In this document: in pieces, positions 24,744-33,597 of the stretch
Numbering within the stretch: the stretch's first letter is position 1
How the letters are laid out: each line of letters opens with the position of its first letter
Assembly (NCBI GenBank): GCA_045535305.1
Contig: JAZSLJ010000015.1
Coordinates: 1 to 39,480, forward strand
Direction: 5' to 3'
Source of the DNA: UBA1081 sp045535305
Lineage (GTDB): Bacteria; Bacillota; Clostridia; Oscillospirales; Acutalibacteraceae
Length of the DNA stretch: 39,480 bases
The notes under the pieces: generated by a model
Told to the model about the DNA's origin: nothing
What the model saw: only the letters and a program-made list of their open reading frames with translations
The model's database searches: none
Translations under genes and position numbers: made by a program

Positions 24744-24772
24744 TTGCAAATTATTGTGAATGGTGATATTAT
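24744..24772 (+). promoter_or_regulatory. Promoter of the gtrA-yhaM-prmA operon
   Basis: TTGCAA (24744-24749), 17-base spacer, TATTAT (24767-24772), 30 bases before the TTG start at 24803. Confidence 0.7.
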
Positions 24773-24802
24773 TATTGTAAACAAATTTAGGAGTATACTG
24801 TT

Positions 24803-25366
24803 TTGAAATATTTATATAATAAAATTTTTGAAATTAAATTTTTTAATAAACTGAGAAGCTTGCCTGTTTTATCAAAAATCCTGACATATGAGTTTATTTT
24901 ATATGTTTTTTTCGGGGTATGCACAACGCTTGTTAATTTTGTTTCATTTTATTTAAGTGATAAAATTCTGGGTACTGAAAGTTTTGCGGAATTTCATATT
25001 TTCTCTAATCAGATTTTAGTAACACTTGAAGATGTTTCAACTGTTATTGCGTGGATACTTTCTGTAATATTTGCATTTATTGTAAATAAGATATGGGTTT
25101 TTGAAAGTAAGAGCTGGAAATTTTCTGTTGCGGCTCGGGAATTGATATCTTTTGTAGGAACAAGACTTACATCATTCATCGTATTTGAATTGCTCGGTTT
25201 TATGCTTGTAAGAAATTTCTTGCTTAATTATAACGTATTTGAATCCGATGTTGTAACCAAATGGGTTGCAAAATTCTCAATAGCTATTTTTGTGATTTTC
25301 TTTAACTATATAATGAGTAAAATATTTATCTTTAAGAAGGAGAAGAAAACTGAAAATGAACTTTAA
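24803..25366 (+). CDS. GtrA-family membrane protein
   Basis: The 187-residue protein has four hydrophobic helices (about 28-47, 68-92, 108-130 and 148-170) in the pattern of GtrA, which is thought to flip or carry undecaprenyl-linked sugars across the membrane for cell-surface glycosylation. FFGVCTTLVNFVSFYL and AFIVNKIWVFESK fit the family, as does the final NYIMSKIFIFKK. Translation probably starts at TTG 24803, since TAGGAG (24788-24793) is well spaced and no ATG is available nearby. It overlaps the next gene by 11 bases. Confidence 0.8.
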   Translation: MKYLYNKIFEIKFFNKLRSLPVLSKILTYEFILYVFFGVCTTLVNFVSFYLSDKILGTESFAEFHIFSNQILVTLEDVSTVIAWILSVIFAFIVNKIWVFESKSWKFSVAARELISFVGTRLTSFIVFELLGFMLVRNFLLNYNVFESDVVTKWVAKFSIAIFVIFFNYIMSKIFIFKKEKKTENEL

Positions 25367-26324
25367 AGAACTTGATTCCAACGGTATGGTTGAAGGTTTT
25401 GCGCTTGTGAAAAGTTGTGATAAAAAATCTGCAAAAAACGGTTCAACATATATTGATATGACACTTGCCGATAAAACAGGGGAGATTAACGCAAAAATCT
25501 GGGATTGGCGCGAAGGTATGTTTTTACCCGAAAGTAATTCGATTATAAAAATCAGAGGAGTTATTTCAACCTATAACGGTAATGCTCAGCTTCGTGTTGA
25601 CAGAGCAAGAGTGCTCTGGGACAGCGATAATGTTAATATGTCGGATATTATTCCTTCTGCAGATTACGAAGGTAAATTTATGATGCAGTCAATCAGAAAC
25701 AGAGTAAATGCTTTTGAAAATGCAGAACTTAAAACGCTTGTGTCTGCTATGCTCGATGAATACGGCGATGCTATGACCGACTGTCCTGCGGCATTCAAAT
25801 TACACCACGCAATAAGAGGCGGGTTGCTGATGCATACGCTCTCAATTGTAAAAATGTGTGAATGTGTTGCATCAATTTATCCTACTGTTGATAAAGAGCT
25901 TTTGATATCGGGCGCTATTCTCCACGATATATGCAAAACACAAGAATTTGTATTATCTGATTCCGGTTTGGTTGAAGGTTATTCACCAAGAGGACAGCTC
26001 ATTGGCCATCTTGTAATGGGAGCTATGGAAATTGAGCGTGTTGCAAGGGAAAATAATATAAGTAAAGAAACTGCAACACTTCTTGAACATATGCTTATTT
26101 CCCATCACGGCGAGCCGGAATTCGGCGCTGCAACAAGACCGTTATTCCTTGAAGCGGAAATATTATCCGAGCTTGACTCACTTGATGCAAACATATATGA
26201 AATTGAAAATTGTCTTGCTGATGTTGCTCCTAACGAGTTCAGCAACCGTCAATGGGCATTACATGACCGTAAGTTCTATAATCACGGCAGAAAAACTCCC
26301 GAAACAAAAGTAAATCTTGATTAA
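25356..26324 (+). CDS. YhaM-like OB-fold/HD-domain 3'-5' exoribonuclease
   Basis: The 322-residue protein joins an N-terminal OB-fold nucleic-acid-binding domain (about 10-95, with DMTLADKTGEINAKIW) to an HD phosphohydrolase domain. The HD domain has HHAIRGGLLMHTLS and GAILHDICKT (the HD pair) followed by HMLISHHG. This is the architecture of YhaM of Firmicutes, an Mn-dependent 3'-5' exonuclease acting on RNA and ssDNA. It overlaps gtrA by 11 bases and precedes prmA by 19 bases, so these are one transcript. Confidence 0.85.
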   Translation: MNFKELDSNGMVEGFALVKSCDKKSAKNGSTYIDMTLADKTGEINAKIWDWREGMFLPESNSIIKIRGVISTYNGNAQLRVDRARVLWDSDNVNMSDIIPSADYEGKFMMQSIRNRVNAFENAELKTLVSAMLDEYGDAMTDCPAAFKLHHAIRGGLLMHTLSIVKMCECVASIYPTVDKELLISGAILHDICKTQEFVLSDSGLVEGYSPRGQLIGHLVMGAMEIERVARENNISKETATLLEHMLISHHGEPEFGAATRPLFLEAEILSELDSLDANIYEIENCLADVAPNEFSNRQWALHDRKFYNHGRKTPETKVNLD

Positions 26325-26343
26325 TAATATTCAGAGGTAAAAA

Positions 26344-27267
26344 ATGGATTGGACAGAAATTAAAGTAACAGTTCCTGTAGAGCGTGTGGACGATGCAGGC
26401 GCAATAGTATCAATGACAGTTCCTTACGGAATCTATATTGAAGATTACTCCGATATGGAAGATGCAGTTCTTGAAATAGCTCACATTGACCTAATTGATG
26501 AGGAGCTTCTGGAACGCGACAGAACAAAAGGTATAGTTCACGTGTATATTTCCCCCGAAGAAAATCCTGCAGAGGCTATGTCTTTTATTAAAGAGCGTCT
26601 TAATTCTGAAAACATCCCGTATGAAATTGATTCAGCAGAATGTAAAAATGCCGATTGGGAAAATAACTGGAAAAAATATTTCAAGCCAATGCCCGTAGGT
26701 GAGAAGATATTAATTCAGCCCATATGGAAGGATAGTGTTGATGCAGGCGACAGAGTTATTTTAAATCTTGAACCCGGACTTGCATTCGGTTCAGGCTCGC
26801 ATGAAACAACTCGTCTTTGTCTTGCAGCTATAGAAAAACATATCAAAAACGGCTCTAAAATGCTTGATATCGGTTGCGGAAGCGGAATTTTATCTATTGC
26901 ATCACTCTTACTCGGTGCAGAAAGCGCTGTGGGTGTTGATATTGATAAGCTTGCTGTAAAAACTGCTATGGATAATGCAAAAAGAAACGGTTTTGATGAA
27001 AAACAGTATACTGTACTTTGCGGTAATCTTACAGATAAAGTAAGCGGTAAATTTGATGTTATTGCCGCAAATATTGTTGCCGATGCAATTATTATGCTTT
27101 CAAAAGGCGTTGACGCTTTTATGAATGACGACAGCGTATATATTGTTTCAGGTATTATTGACATCAGGGAGCAAGAGGTTGTTTCTGCTCTTGATTCATA
27201 CGGTTTCAGAATCACCCAAAGACATGAAGAGGGTGGTTGGCTCTGTTTTGAATGTATGAAAAAATAA
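26344..27267 (+). CDS. prmA: Ribosomal protein L11 methyltransferase
   Basis: PrmA trimethylates ribosomal protein L11. The 307-residue protein has the SAM-binding motif DIGCGSGILSIASL, the acidic loop GVDIDKLAV, and a catalytic NIVADAI segment. LEPGLAFGSGSHETTRLCL before the SAM site is typical of PrmA. The N-terminal L11-recognition domain occupies about residues 1-95. It ends the gtrA operon at a strong terminator. Confidence 0.94.
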   Translation: MDWTEIKVTVPVERVDDAGAIVSMTVPYGIYIEDYSDMEDAVLEIAHIDLIDEELLERDRTKGIVHVYISPEENPAEAMSFIKERLNSENIPYEIDSAECKNADWENNWKKYFKPMPVGEKILIQPIWKDSVDAGDRVILNLEPGLAFGSGSHETTRLCLAAIEKHIKNGSKMLDIGCGSGILSIASLLLGAESAVGVDIDKLAVKTAMDNAKRNGFDEKQYTVLCGNLTDKVSGKFDVIAANIVADAIIMLSKGVDAFMNDDSVYIVSGIIDIREQEVVSALDSYGFRITQRHEEGGWLCFECMKK

Positions 27268-27290
27268 AAAAATACAATTATATTGTTTTT

Positions 27291-27322
27291 AGCGCTCGCT
27301 TTTTTGCGGGCGTTGTTTTTTT
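27291..27322 (+). terminator. Intrinsic terminator after prmA
   Basis: Arms AGCGCTCGC (27291-27299) and GCGGGCGTT (27306-27314) pair with G-U wobbles, 6-base T loop, then seven T at 27316-27322. Confidence 0.85.
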
Positions 27323-27409
27323 GCCTTTTTTGTTAAATAAAAATCCGATAATAAATCAACATATGAATGGAACATTAACATTGTGCGGTGAAATTGTCGG
27401 AGGTGCATT

Positions 27410-28615
27410 ATGAAAAAAATTATAAAAGTTTTTGATATAGTATTATCAATGTTTTGTACTGTTATGCTTACGCTTGTTACTGTTGGTGAGATGTATTTAC
27501 CCGAAAATATCGTATATTATGACGGTCAGACAGAATCAACATTATACGATGTATATAATGTATCACAAACAAATGATAAAGCAATGAGTGTTTCAACTAA
27601 CAGTACTGAAAGTACAGTTGCAGAAATCAACATACTCGGAATTATACCTGTTAAATCCGTTAATGTAAAAAACACTCATCGGAAATATGTTAATGTAAGC
27701 GGAGAGATTATCGGTATAAGACTTTATACCGACGGTTTATTGATAGTCGGTACAGAAGATGTTATAACAGATAACGGTAATGTAAACCCTGCCTTTCAAT
27801 GCGGTTTACAAAAAGGTGATATGATTACCGAAATTAATGATAAAAAAGTAATGTCTGTTTCAGATTTTTCAGAAGCTATTGTAAATTCCGGCGGTAAAGC
27901 AGTTAGTGTTACTGCTGTTCGTAACAATAAAACTCTGTATTTTTCATTAACTCCCGCATTTTGCAAAACTGAACGAAAATACAGATGCGGTCTTTGGCTC
28001 AGGGATTCAACAGCAGGTATCGGAACATTGACTTTCGTTGATTCATCAACAGGTGTTTTTGCTGCATTAGGTCATTCTATATGCGACAGCGAAACACAAT
28101 CTGTATTGCCCGTAGGCGACGGTGATATTCTTACTGCAACCGTAACAGGAATAACAAAAGGTGAAAAAGGTGTAACAGGTCAGCTTCTTGGAACATTTGC
28201 AGACAAAGAATTAGGTGAATTGCTTATTAATACCGATTACGGTGTATACGGCACATATTCACATAATGTTGAAACCACAGGGGAGCTTATGGCTGTTGCA
28301 TCTCAGACAGAGATAAAAACAGGTGATGCACAGATAATGTGTAATATAGACGGAAACGGTGTGAAATATTACGATATTGAAATTGAAAAAATTTCATACA
28401 ATACAGAAAAACAGACCCGTTCAATGGTAATAGAAATAACAGATGATGAATTGCTTGATATAACAGGCGGTATTATTCAGGGAATGTCTGGTAGCCCGAT
28501 TATACAGGATGATGTGTTGGTAGGTGCAGTAACTCACGTCTTTTTGAATGACCCGACAAAGGGATATGCAATTTTTGCAGAAACAATGCTTGAAATATCG
28601 CAAAGTGTTAAATAA
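27410..28615 (+). CDS. spoIVB: SpoIVB sporulation serine peptidase
   Basis: SpoIVB is secreted from the forespore and cleaves SpoIVFA, starting sigma-K activation in the mother cell. The 401-residue protein has an N-terminal membrane anchor (about 7-27), a PDZ domain (about 108-182, with QCGLQKGDMITEINDKKV) and an S55 peptidase domain. H222 in ALGHSICD, D345 in ITDDE and S360 in GMSGSPI form a plausible catalytic triad whose spacing matches Bacillus SpoIVB as I recall it. GGAGG precedes the ATG. spo0A, the usual next gene, is replaced here by xylulokinase. I could not identify a convincing forespore sigma promoter. Confidence 0.95.
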   Translation: MKKIIKVFDIVLSMFCTVMLTLVTVGEMYLPENIVYYDGQTESTLYDVYNVSQTNDKAMSVSTNSTESTVAEINILGIIPVKSVNVKNTHRKYVNVSGEIIGIRLYTDGLLIVGTEDVITDNGNVNPAFQCGLQKGDMITEINDKKVMSVSDFSEAIVNSGGKAVSVTAVRNNKTLYFSLTPAFCKTERKYRCGLWLRDSTAGIGTLTFVDSSTGVFAALGHSICDSETQSVLPVGDGDILTATVTGITKGEKGVTGQLLGTFADKELGELLINTDYGVYGTYSHNVETTGELMAVASQTEIKTGDAQIMCNIDGNGVKYYDIEIEKISYNTEKQTRSMVIEITDDELLDITGGIIQGMSGSPIIQDDVLVGAVTHVFLNDPTKGYAIFAETMLEISQSVK

Positions 28616-28622
28616 ATAATAA

Positions 28623-28653
28623 AAAGCACCGGACTTAATGTATGGTGCTTTTA
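28623..28653 (+). terminator. Terminator after spoIVB
   Basis: Arms AAAGCACC (28623-28630) and GGTGCTTT (28644-28651) with a 13-base loop, then TTAC. The T-run is short, giving moderate strength. Confidence 0.65.
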
Positions 28654-28687
28654 CATATATAATTACTTTATAATGTTTTGGTGATAC

Positions 28688-28716
28688 TTGCTAATTTTTT
28701 ATCAATATGATAAAAT
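28688..28716 (+). promoter_or_regulatory. Promoter of the xylulokinase gene
   Basis: TTGCTA (28688-28693), 17-base spacer, TAAAAT (28711-28716), followed by AAGGAG before the ATG at 28745. Confidence 0.6.
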
Positions 28717-28744
28717 AAAATAAATTAGGTTAAGGAGTAATTGT

Positions 28745-30211
28745 ATGAATTATTATATCGGTGCTGATTTAGGTACATCTTCATTGAAATTATCACTTGT
28801 AAATGTAAACGGTGAAATAGAAAATACTGTTTCAAAAGGATATGACCTCTATTATCCTCAGACAGGTTGGAGTGAACAGAATCCTCAACATTGGTGGCAC
28901 GCATTTATTGATGGGGTAAAAGAGCTGATTGCAGATTATGATTCCTCATCAATTTGCGGTTTGGGAATTGCAGGTCAGATGCACGGTCTTGTAATTCTTG
29001 ATGAAAATGACAATGTTATACGTAATGCAATATTGTGGAATGACGGCAGAACTGATAAAGAAACCGATTATCTTAATTCTGTTGAAAAATTAGCAGATTA
29101 TACAGCAAATATGGCTTTTGCCGGCTTTACGGCTCCTAAAATTTTATGGATTAAAGAAAATGAGCCTGAAAATTTTTCAAAAATCAGCAAAATAATGCTT
29201 CCTAAGGACTATATTAATTATCTGCTTACAGGTGTGCATTGTACCGATTATTCCGATGCATCGGGTTTATTGTTACTTGATGTTAAAAACAAGTGCTGGT
29301 CAAAGGAAATGCTTGAAATCTGCGGTATAACCGAGAAACAGATGCCCAAGCTGTTCGAGAGCTACGATGTTGTCGGTACAGTAAAACCCGAAATTGCTGC
29401 TCTTTTAGGCTTAACAGAAAATGTCAAAGTTGTTGCAGGTGCAGGTGATAATGCAGGTGCCGCGGTAGGCAGCGGTACTGTATCTGACGGCAAATGTAAT
29501 ATTTCATTAGGCACATCAGGAACGGTGTTTATTTCGTCTGAAAAATTCCCTGAATTACAAAACAAAGCTATTCACACGTTTTGTCATGCTGACGGCGGAT
29601 ATCATATTATGGGTTGTTTGCTTTCTGCCGCAGTTTGTAACAAATGGTTTTGTGATGATATTCTCGGAACAAATAATTATGCAGATGAGCAGGTCGCAGT
29701 AACTGACGATATGCTTGGCAATAATCACGTTTATTTCTTGCCATACCTTATGGGTGAGCGCAGTCCTATTAATGACACAAATGCAAGAGGTGCTTTTGTC
29801 GGAATGTCGCTTAATACAAAACGCATTGATATGGTGCAGGCTGTTCTTGAAGGTGTCGCTTTTGCAGTAAGAGATAATGTTGAAATAGTAAAAGATGCTG
29901 GTATTTTCATCGAAAAGAGTGGTTTGTGCGGCGGCGGTGCAAAATCTAGGCTCTGGAAAAAAATTCTTGCAAATGTACTTAATATTACACTTGAAATTCC
30001 TGTTACAGAAGAAGGGCCCAGCTACGGCGGTGCTATGCTTGCGATGGTCGGAAACAATGAATATTCTTCTGTAAAAGAATGTTCTGCTGATTTTTCAAAA
30101 GTTGCCGAAACTGTTACTCCTGATGATGAAATTGCTGAAAGATATGATAAGCAATATAAAATCTTTAAAAATTTATATCCATCATTAAAAGATTTCTATA
30201 AGACTTTATAA
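28745..30211 (+). CDS. xylB: Xylulokinase (FGGY family)
   Basis: XylB phosphorylates D-xylulose for the pentose phosphate pathway. The 488-residue protein has the FGGY-kinase start GADLGTSSLKLSLV, GIAGQMHGLVILDE, NAILWNDGRTDKE, the active-site GAGDNAGAAVG and PYLMGERSPIND. Q-M-H-G is typical for xylulokinase rather than glycerol- or rhamnulokinase. A xylose isomerase or transporter gene is not adjacent. It has its own promoter and terminator, so is a single-gene unit next to other sugar genes. Confidence 0.9.
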   Translation: MNYYIGADLGTSSLKLSLVNVNGEIENTVSKGYDLYYPQTGWSEQNPQHWWHAFIDGVKELIADYDSSSICGLGIAGQMHGLVILDENDNVIRNAILWNDGRTDKETDYLNSVEKLADYTANMAFAGFTAPKILWIKENEPENFSKISKIMLPKDYINYLLTGVHCTDYSDASGLLLLDVKNKCWSKEMLEICGITEKQMPKLFESYDVVGTVKPEIAALLGLTENVKVVAGAGDNAGAAVGSGTVSDGKCNISLGTSGTVFISSEKFPELQNKAIHTFCHADGGYHIMGCLLSAAVCNKWFCDDILGTNNYADEQVAVTDDMLGNNHVYFLPYLMGERSPINDTNARGAFVGMSLNTKRIDMVQAVLEGVAFAVRDNVEIVKDAGIFIEKSGLCGGGAKSRLWKKILANVLNITLEIPVTEEGPSYGGAMLAMVGNNEYSSVKECSADFSKVAETVTPDDEIAERYDKQYKIFKNLYPSLKDFYKTL

Positions 30212-30218
30212 CAAAATT

Positions 30219-30255
30219 ATCACCCATTGGAGCAAAATCCATCGGGTGATTTTTT
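30219..30255 (+). terminator. Intrinsic terminator after xylB
   Basis: ATCACCC (30219-30225) pairs with GGGTGAT (30244-30250). An inner TTGGA/TCCA stem shortens the loop, and five more T follow. Confidence 0.85.
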
Positions 30256-30275
30256 GTTATTATAATAAGTTAATA

Positions 30276-30304
30276 TTGCAAACAGTTACATTTTATTGTA
30301 TTAT
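30276..30304 (+). promoter_or_regulatory. Promoter of the ROK kinase-SIS operon
   Basis: TTGCAA (30276-30281), 17-base spacer, TATTAT (30299-30304). It has the same -35 and -10 hexamers as the gtrA promoter. Confidence 0.65.
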
Positions 30305-30321
30305 TGTTTTAGGTGAGAATT

Positions 30322-31269
30322 ATGTATGTTTTAGGTTTTGATATAGGCGGTACAAAGTGCGCCGTAATAACTGCTGAATGGGACGGTGAAAACATTACTC
30401 TATTAAAAAAGGAGAAATGTGCAACTGATTTAAGTATCAATCCCGCCAAAATGATTGAGAAACTCATCACTATGGCGGATTCTATTATTGATAAAACTCC
30501 TGATTCAATAGGAATTTCTTGCGGCGGTCCTCTTGACAGCAAAAACGGTATAATCAAATCTCCGCCGAACTTACCCGGTTGGGATAATGTTGAAATTATA
30601 AAACAAATTAAAGAACACTACGGTGTGCAAACATATTTGCAAAATGATGCAAACGCCTGTGCTGTTGCTGAATGGAAATTCGGAGCAGGTAAAGGCAGTA
30701 AAAATATGGTGTTTTTGACCTTTGGTACAGGCTTGGGGGCAGGTCTTATTCTTGATGGAAGACTGTATACAGGTGCAAACGATAATGCAGGGGAGTTAGG
30801 ACATATCCGTCTTGATAAATTCGGCCCTGTCGGCTACGGCAAAGCAGGCTCTTTTGAAGGATTCTGCAGCGGTGGAGGTATAGCTCAGCTCGGATATTTA
30901 AAAGCATTAGAAATGGCTCAAAGCGGCAAATATCCGTCATATTTCAGAAAAGGTATGACTCAATCGGATGTAACAGCAAAATCAATAGCAGATGCCGCAA
31001 ATAACGGTGATGAAACAGCAATAGAAGTTTACCGTATATGTGGTGAATATCTGGGTAAAGGGCTTTCGATTGTTATTGATTTGTTGAATCCCGAAACTAT
31101 TGTATTAGGCAGTATTTTTGCCAGAAGTAAGCATCTGTTATGGCCATCAACAGAACAAGAAATTAAAAATGAGGCACTTGATATTTCCGCCTCTTGTTGC
31201 AGAATTGTACCTGCCGGACTTGGCGAAAATATCGGCGATTATGCGGCAGTTGCTACCGCACTTTTATAA
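30322..31269 (+). CDS. ROK-family sugar kinase
   Basis: The 315-residue protein has the ATP-binding start LGFDIGGTKCAV, QNDANACAVAEWKFG with the catalytic Asp, GTGLGAGLILDG and NAGELGHI. The usual ROK zinc motif (C-x-C-G-x2-G-C) after that histidine is absent; the region reads GPVGYGKAGSFEGFCSGGG. Substrate could be glucose, N-acetylmannosamine or another hexose. ATG 30322 is chosen because AGGTGA (30311-30316) precedes it; the in-frame GTG at 30313 is within that site. The SIS gene follows after 13 bases, so the kinase and phosphosugar isomerase probably work in one pathway. Confidence 0.88.
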   Translation: MYVLGFDIGGTKCAVITAEWDGENITLLKKEKCATDLSINPAKMIEKLITMADSIIDKTPDSIGISCGGPLDSKNGIIKSPPNLPGWDNVEIIKQIKEHYGVQTYLQNDANACAVAEWKFGAGKGSKNMVFLTFGTGLGAGLILDGRLYTGANDNAGELGHIRLDKFGPVGYGKAGSFEGFCSGGGIAQLGYLKALEMAQSGKYPSYFRKGMTQSDVTAKSIADAANNGDETAIEVYRICGEYLGKGLSIVIDLLNPETIVLGSIFARSKHLLWPSTEQEIKNEALDISASCCRIVPAGLGENIGDYAAVATALL

Positions 31270-31282
31270 GGAGAATTTTTAA

Positions 31283-31909
31283 ATGCTCAATGATTTATTA
31301 AAACGTTATCCTGCTCTTGCTTTCTGCGCGGATGATATTGAAAATGCAAAGAATCTTATTATAGATTGCTATAAAAATAAAGGTAAATTATTGCTTTGCG
31401 GTAACGGCGGCAGTTGTGCTGATTGCGACCATATTGTTGGTGAATTAATGAAAGGTTTTCTTAAAAAACGTCCGTTGTCAGCAGAAAAAAGAAATGAGAT
31501 GAAAAACAAATATAATTGCATTGATGATGTAACTCTTGATAAAATGCAATGCGGATTACCTGCAATTTCATTATCATCAATTACTGCATTAAATACTGCT
31601 TTTAGTAATGATGTTGATGCTCAGCTTGTTTTTGCACAAGGATTAATGTCTTTGTCAAACGAAAATGATATTCTTATTGCAATAAGCACATCAGGAAATT
31701 CAAAAAATATTATCAGTGCCGTTGAAATTGCTTTAGGATTAGGTGTAAAGGTAATTTCTTTAACAGGTAAAACCGGCGGTAAACTTAAAGATATTTCCGA
31801 CATATGTATATGTGTGCCTGAAATCGAGACTTATAAAGTACAGGAACTGCATTTGCCCGTTTACCATTATATATGTGCTGCTGTAGAGAATTATTTTTTT
31901 GATAAATAA
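31283..31909 (+). CDS. SIS-domain phosphosugar isomerase (GmhA-like)
   Basis: The 208-residue protein is a single SIS (sugar isomerase) domain. LLCGNGGSCADCDHIVGEL and ISTSGNSKNIISAVEIALG are the phosphosugar-binding loops, as in GmhA and DiaA. Between them lies an insertion of about 40 residues (KKRPLSAEKRNEMKNKYN...) also seen in some clostridial members. LHLPVYHYICAAVE near the end is where GmhA keeps its catalytic His. The substrate is unknown, though sedoheptulose or hexosamine phosphates are candidates. GGAG precedes the ATG, 13 bases after the ROK kinase stop. Confidence 0.8.
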   Translation: MLNDLLKRYPALAFCADDIENAKNLIIDCYKNKGKLLLCGNGGSCADCDHIVGELMKGFLKKRPLSAEKRNEMKNKYNCIDDVTLDKMQCGLPAISLSSITALNTAFSNDVDAQLVFAQGLMSLSNENDILIAISTSGNSKNIISAVEIALGLGVKVISLTGKTGGKLKDISDICICVPEIETYKVQELHLPVYHYICAAVENYFFDK

Positions 31910-31935
31910 TTTTACATTTATACTATAATATATGT

Positions 31936-31964
31936 TTGACATTTTTATACAAAGGTGATACAAT
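31936..31964 (+). promoter_or_regulatory. Strong sigma-A promoter of the sialidase gene
   Basis: A perfect TTGACA (31936-31941), 17-base spacer, TACAAT (31959-31964) with TG at 31956-31957 as extended -10. This is the closest match to consensus in the window. Confidence 0.85.
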
Positions 31965-31995
31965 TAACTTAATATAATTATATGGAGGAAAAATC

Positions 31996-33549
31996 ATGAA
32001 AAAAATCATTTCAGCAATTCTTGCCGGAACTCTTGCAATTTCTGCACTCGGAATTGCAGCTACTGCAGCAGAAGACGCAACACAGGTTAGCTATGAACAG
32101 CCTTTTGACAGAGGTATATTCGACTCAAGCGAAAACCGTATTCCTGCTATCATTACACTTAACGACGGCTCTGTAATGGCAGCTATGGATATGCGTTATT
32201 CCCACGGCTCCGATTCTCCCAACAATATTGATACTCTTGTTGCTGTTTCAAAAGACGGTTATACAAATTGGGAATATTCCGTTGTTAACTATTTTGATGA
32301 CTACGCTCACGGTGTAACAGGAAAAGACAGTGCATCATTTATTGATAGTGCTCTTGTACAGTCAAAAGAAACAGGCAGAATTTTCCTTGTTACTGATATG
32401 TGTCCTTCTGGCGGCGGCTATAATCAGGCTCTTAAGGGAACAGGTTTTACAGAAGTTAACGGCAAACAACACCTTCTTCTTACAACAGGCAATAATTCAG
32501 ACAAACTCAACACTTTTGCTTATTATGTTGGTGATTTTGCAGACGGTTTTGCTCCTGTTTGTAAGCTTGCTGATAATTCAGCTACAGAATACACCGTTGA
32601 CGAAGAATACAATCTTTACAAAAACGGTGAAGCTCTTACAATGGCACAGAAAGGTGCTGAAGATGTAACAATCAAGCAGAATGTATTTTATAATGATGCT
32701 GAAATGTGTTGCTATCTTACAACGTATCTTTCAATGAGATATTCTGATGATAACGGCAAAACTTGGAGTGCAGTTCAGCTTATTGCTGCTGATGTAAAGA
32801 CCGCAAGTGAAAAATTCCTCGGTATCGGCCCCGGTAGAGGTTTTGTTACAAATTATGACGGTAAGGAACGTATCATATTCTGCGTATATGACAATAACGG
32901 TATTGCAGAAAATGTAAGCACAGTTTACTCAGATGATAACGGCGAAACATGGCAGAGAGGTAAAGAAACATCTGTTAAACTTGCTCTCGGTAAGACAAGT
33001 GAAGCACAGATTGTTGCTCTTCCCGACGGTTCACTCCGTATGTATGCAAGAAATGCAGGCGATTATGTTGCTTATGCAGACAGTACAGATGGCGGTGTTT
33101 CATGGTCAATATTCAAGGCTGACCTTAATCTTAACGCAAATGGTAACTGCATGGTATCTTTCATCAATGTAGATAAGAAGATTAACGGCAAAGATGTAAT
33201 TCTCGGTTCATTTGCTTCAAATCCGAATGAAAGAGCTGACGGCGTTATCAAGGTAGGTCTTGTAGGTGCAGACAATGTTGTTGAATGGATTTATACATAT
33301 CACGTAAACGACACATTCTTTGCATATTCCTGCCTCACTCAGCTTGCTGACGGTAATATTGGCTATCTCTGTGAAGATGAAGCATCACATATCAGATACA
33401 TGGTACTTACACTTGCTGATGACGGTACACTTTCTGAAATCAACGGTGATAATGCTGAATTTGTTGGCGAAAAGACAATATGGATTAAGATTCTTGATTT
33501 CCTTAAGTCTATTCTTCTCAAATTCTATCAGATGTTTAATCTTATCTAA
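31996..33549 (+). CDS. Secreted GH33-type sialidase
   Basis: The 517-residue protein has a signal peptide (residues 1 to about 25, cleaved near ATAAE). It shows sialidase hallmarks: NRIP (R48), an acid/base Asp in the SHGSDSPN loop, three Asp boxes (SDDNGKTW 250-257, SDDNGETW 312-319, STDGGVSW 363-370) and SEAQIVALPDG with E336. Y444 is a candidate nucleophile partner. An insertion at about 140-220 matches the inserted beta-domain of large bacterial sialidases such as NanI. The protein ends in an amphipathic hydrophobic helix (about 494-517) with no LPXTG. It would release sialic acid from host glycans. GGAGG precedes the ATG; a near-consensus promoter and a strong terminator bracket it. Confidence 0.85.
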   Translation: MKKIISAILAGTLAISALGIAATAAEDATQVSYEQPFDRGIFDSSENRIPAIITLNDGSVMAAMDMRYSHGSDSPNNIDTLVAVSKDGYTNWEYSVVNYFDDYAHGVTGKDSASFIDSALVQSKETGRIFLVTDMCPSGGGYNQALKGTGFTEVNGKQHLLLTTGNNSDKLNTFAYYVGDFADGFAPVCKLADNSATEYTVDEEYNLYKNGEALTMAQKGAEDVTIKQNVFYNDAEMCCYLTTYLSMRYSDDNGKTWSAVQLIAADVKTASEKFLGIGPGRGFVTNYDGKERIIFCVYDNNGIAENVSTVYSDDNGETWQRGKETSVKLALGKTSEAQIVALPDGSLRMYARNAGDYVAYADSTDGGVSWSIFKADLNLNANGNCMVSFINVDKKINGKDVILGSFASNPNERADGVIKVGLVGADNVVEWIYTYHVNDTFFAYSCLTQLADGNIGYLCEDEASHIRYMVLTLADDGTLSEINGDNAEFVGEKTIWIKILDFLKSILLKFYQMFNLI

Positions 33550-33557
33550 ATTTTTTC

Positions 33558-33583
33558 GGGCGACAGCTATGTCGCCCACTTTT
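33558..33583 (+). terminator. Terminator after the sialidase gene
   Basis: Arms GGGCGACA (33558-33565) and TGTCGCCC (33570-33577), 4-base loop, then AC and a T5 run. It lies just before the ribosome binding site of the amidohydrolase gene. Confidence 0.85.
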
Positions 33584-33597
33584 TGAAAGGTGATATC

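Noticed and set aside
27323..27409. Forespore sigma-F/G promoter upstream of spoIVB (CATATGA at 27360)
   Set aside because: No -35-like TGAATA element is at the right spacing; the similarity is by chance in AT-rich DNA.
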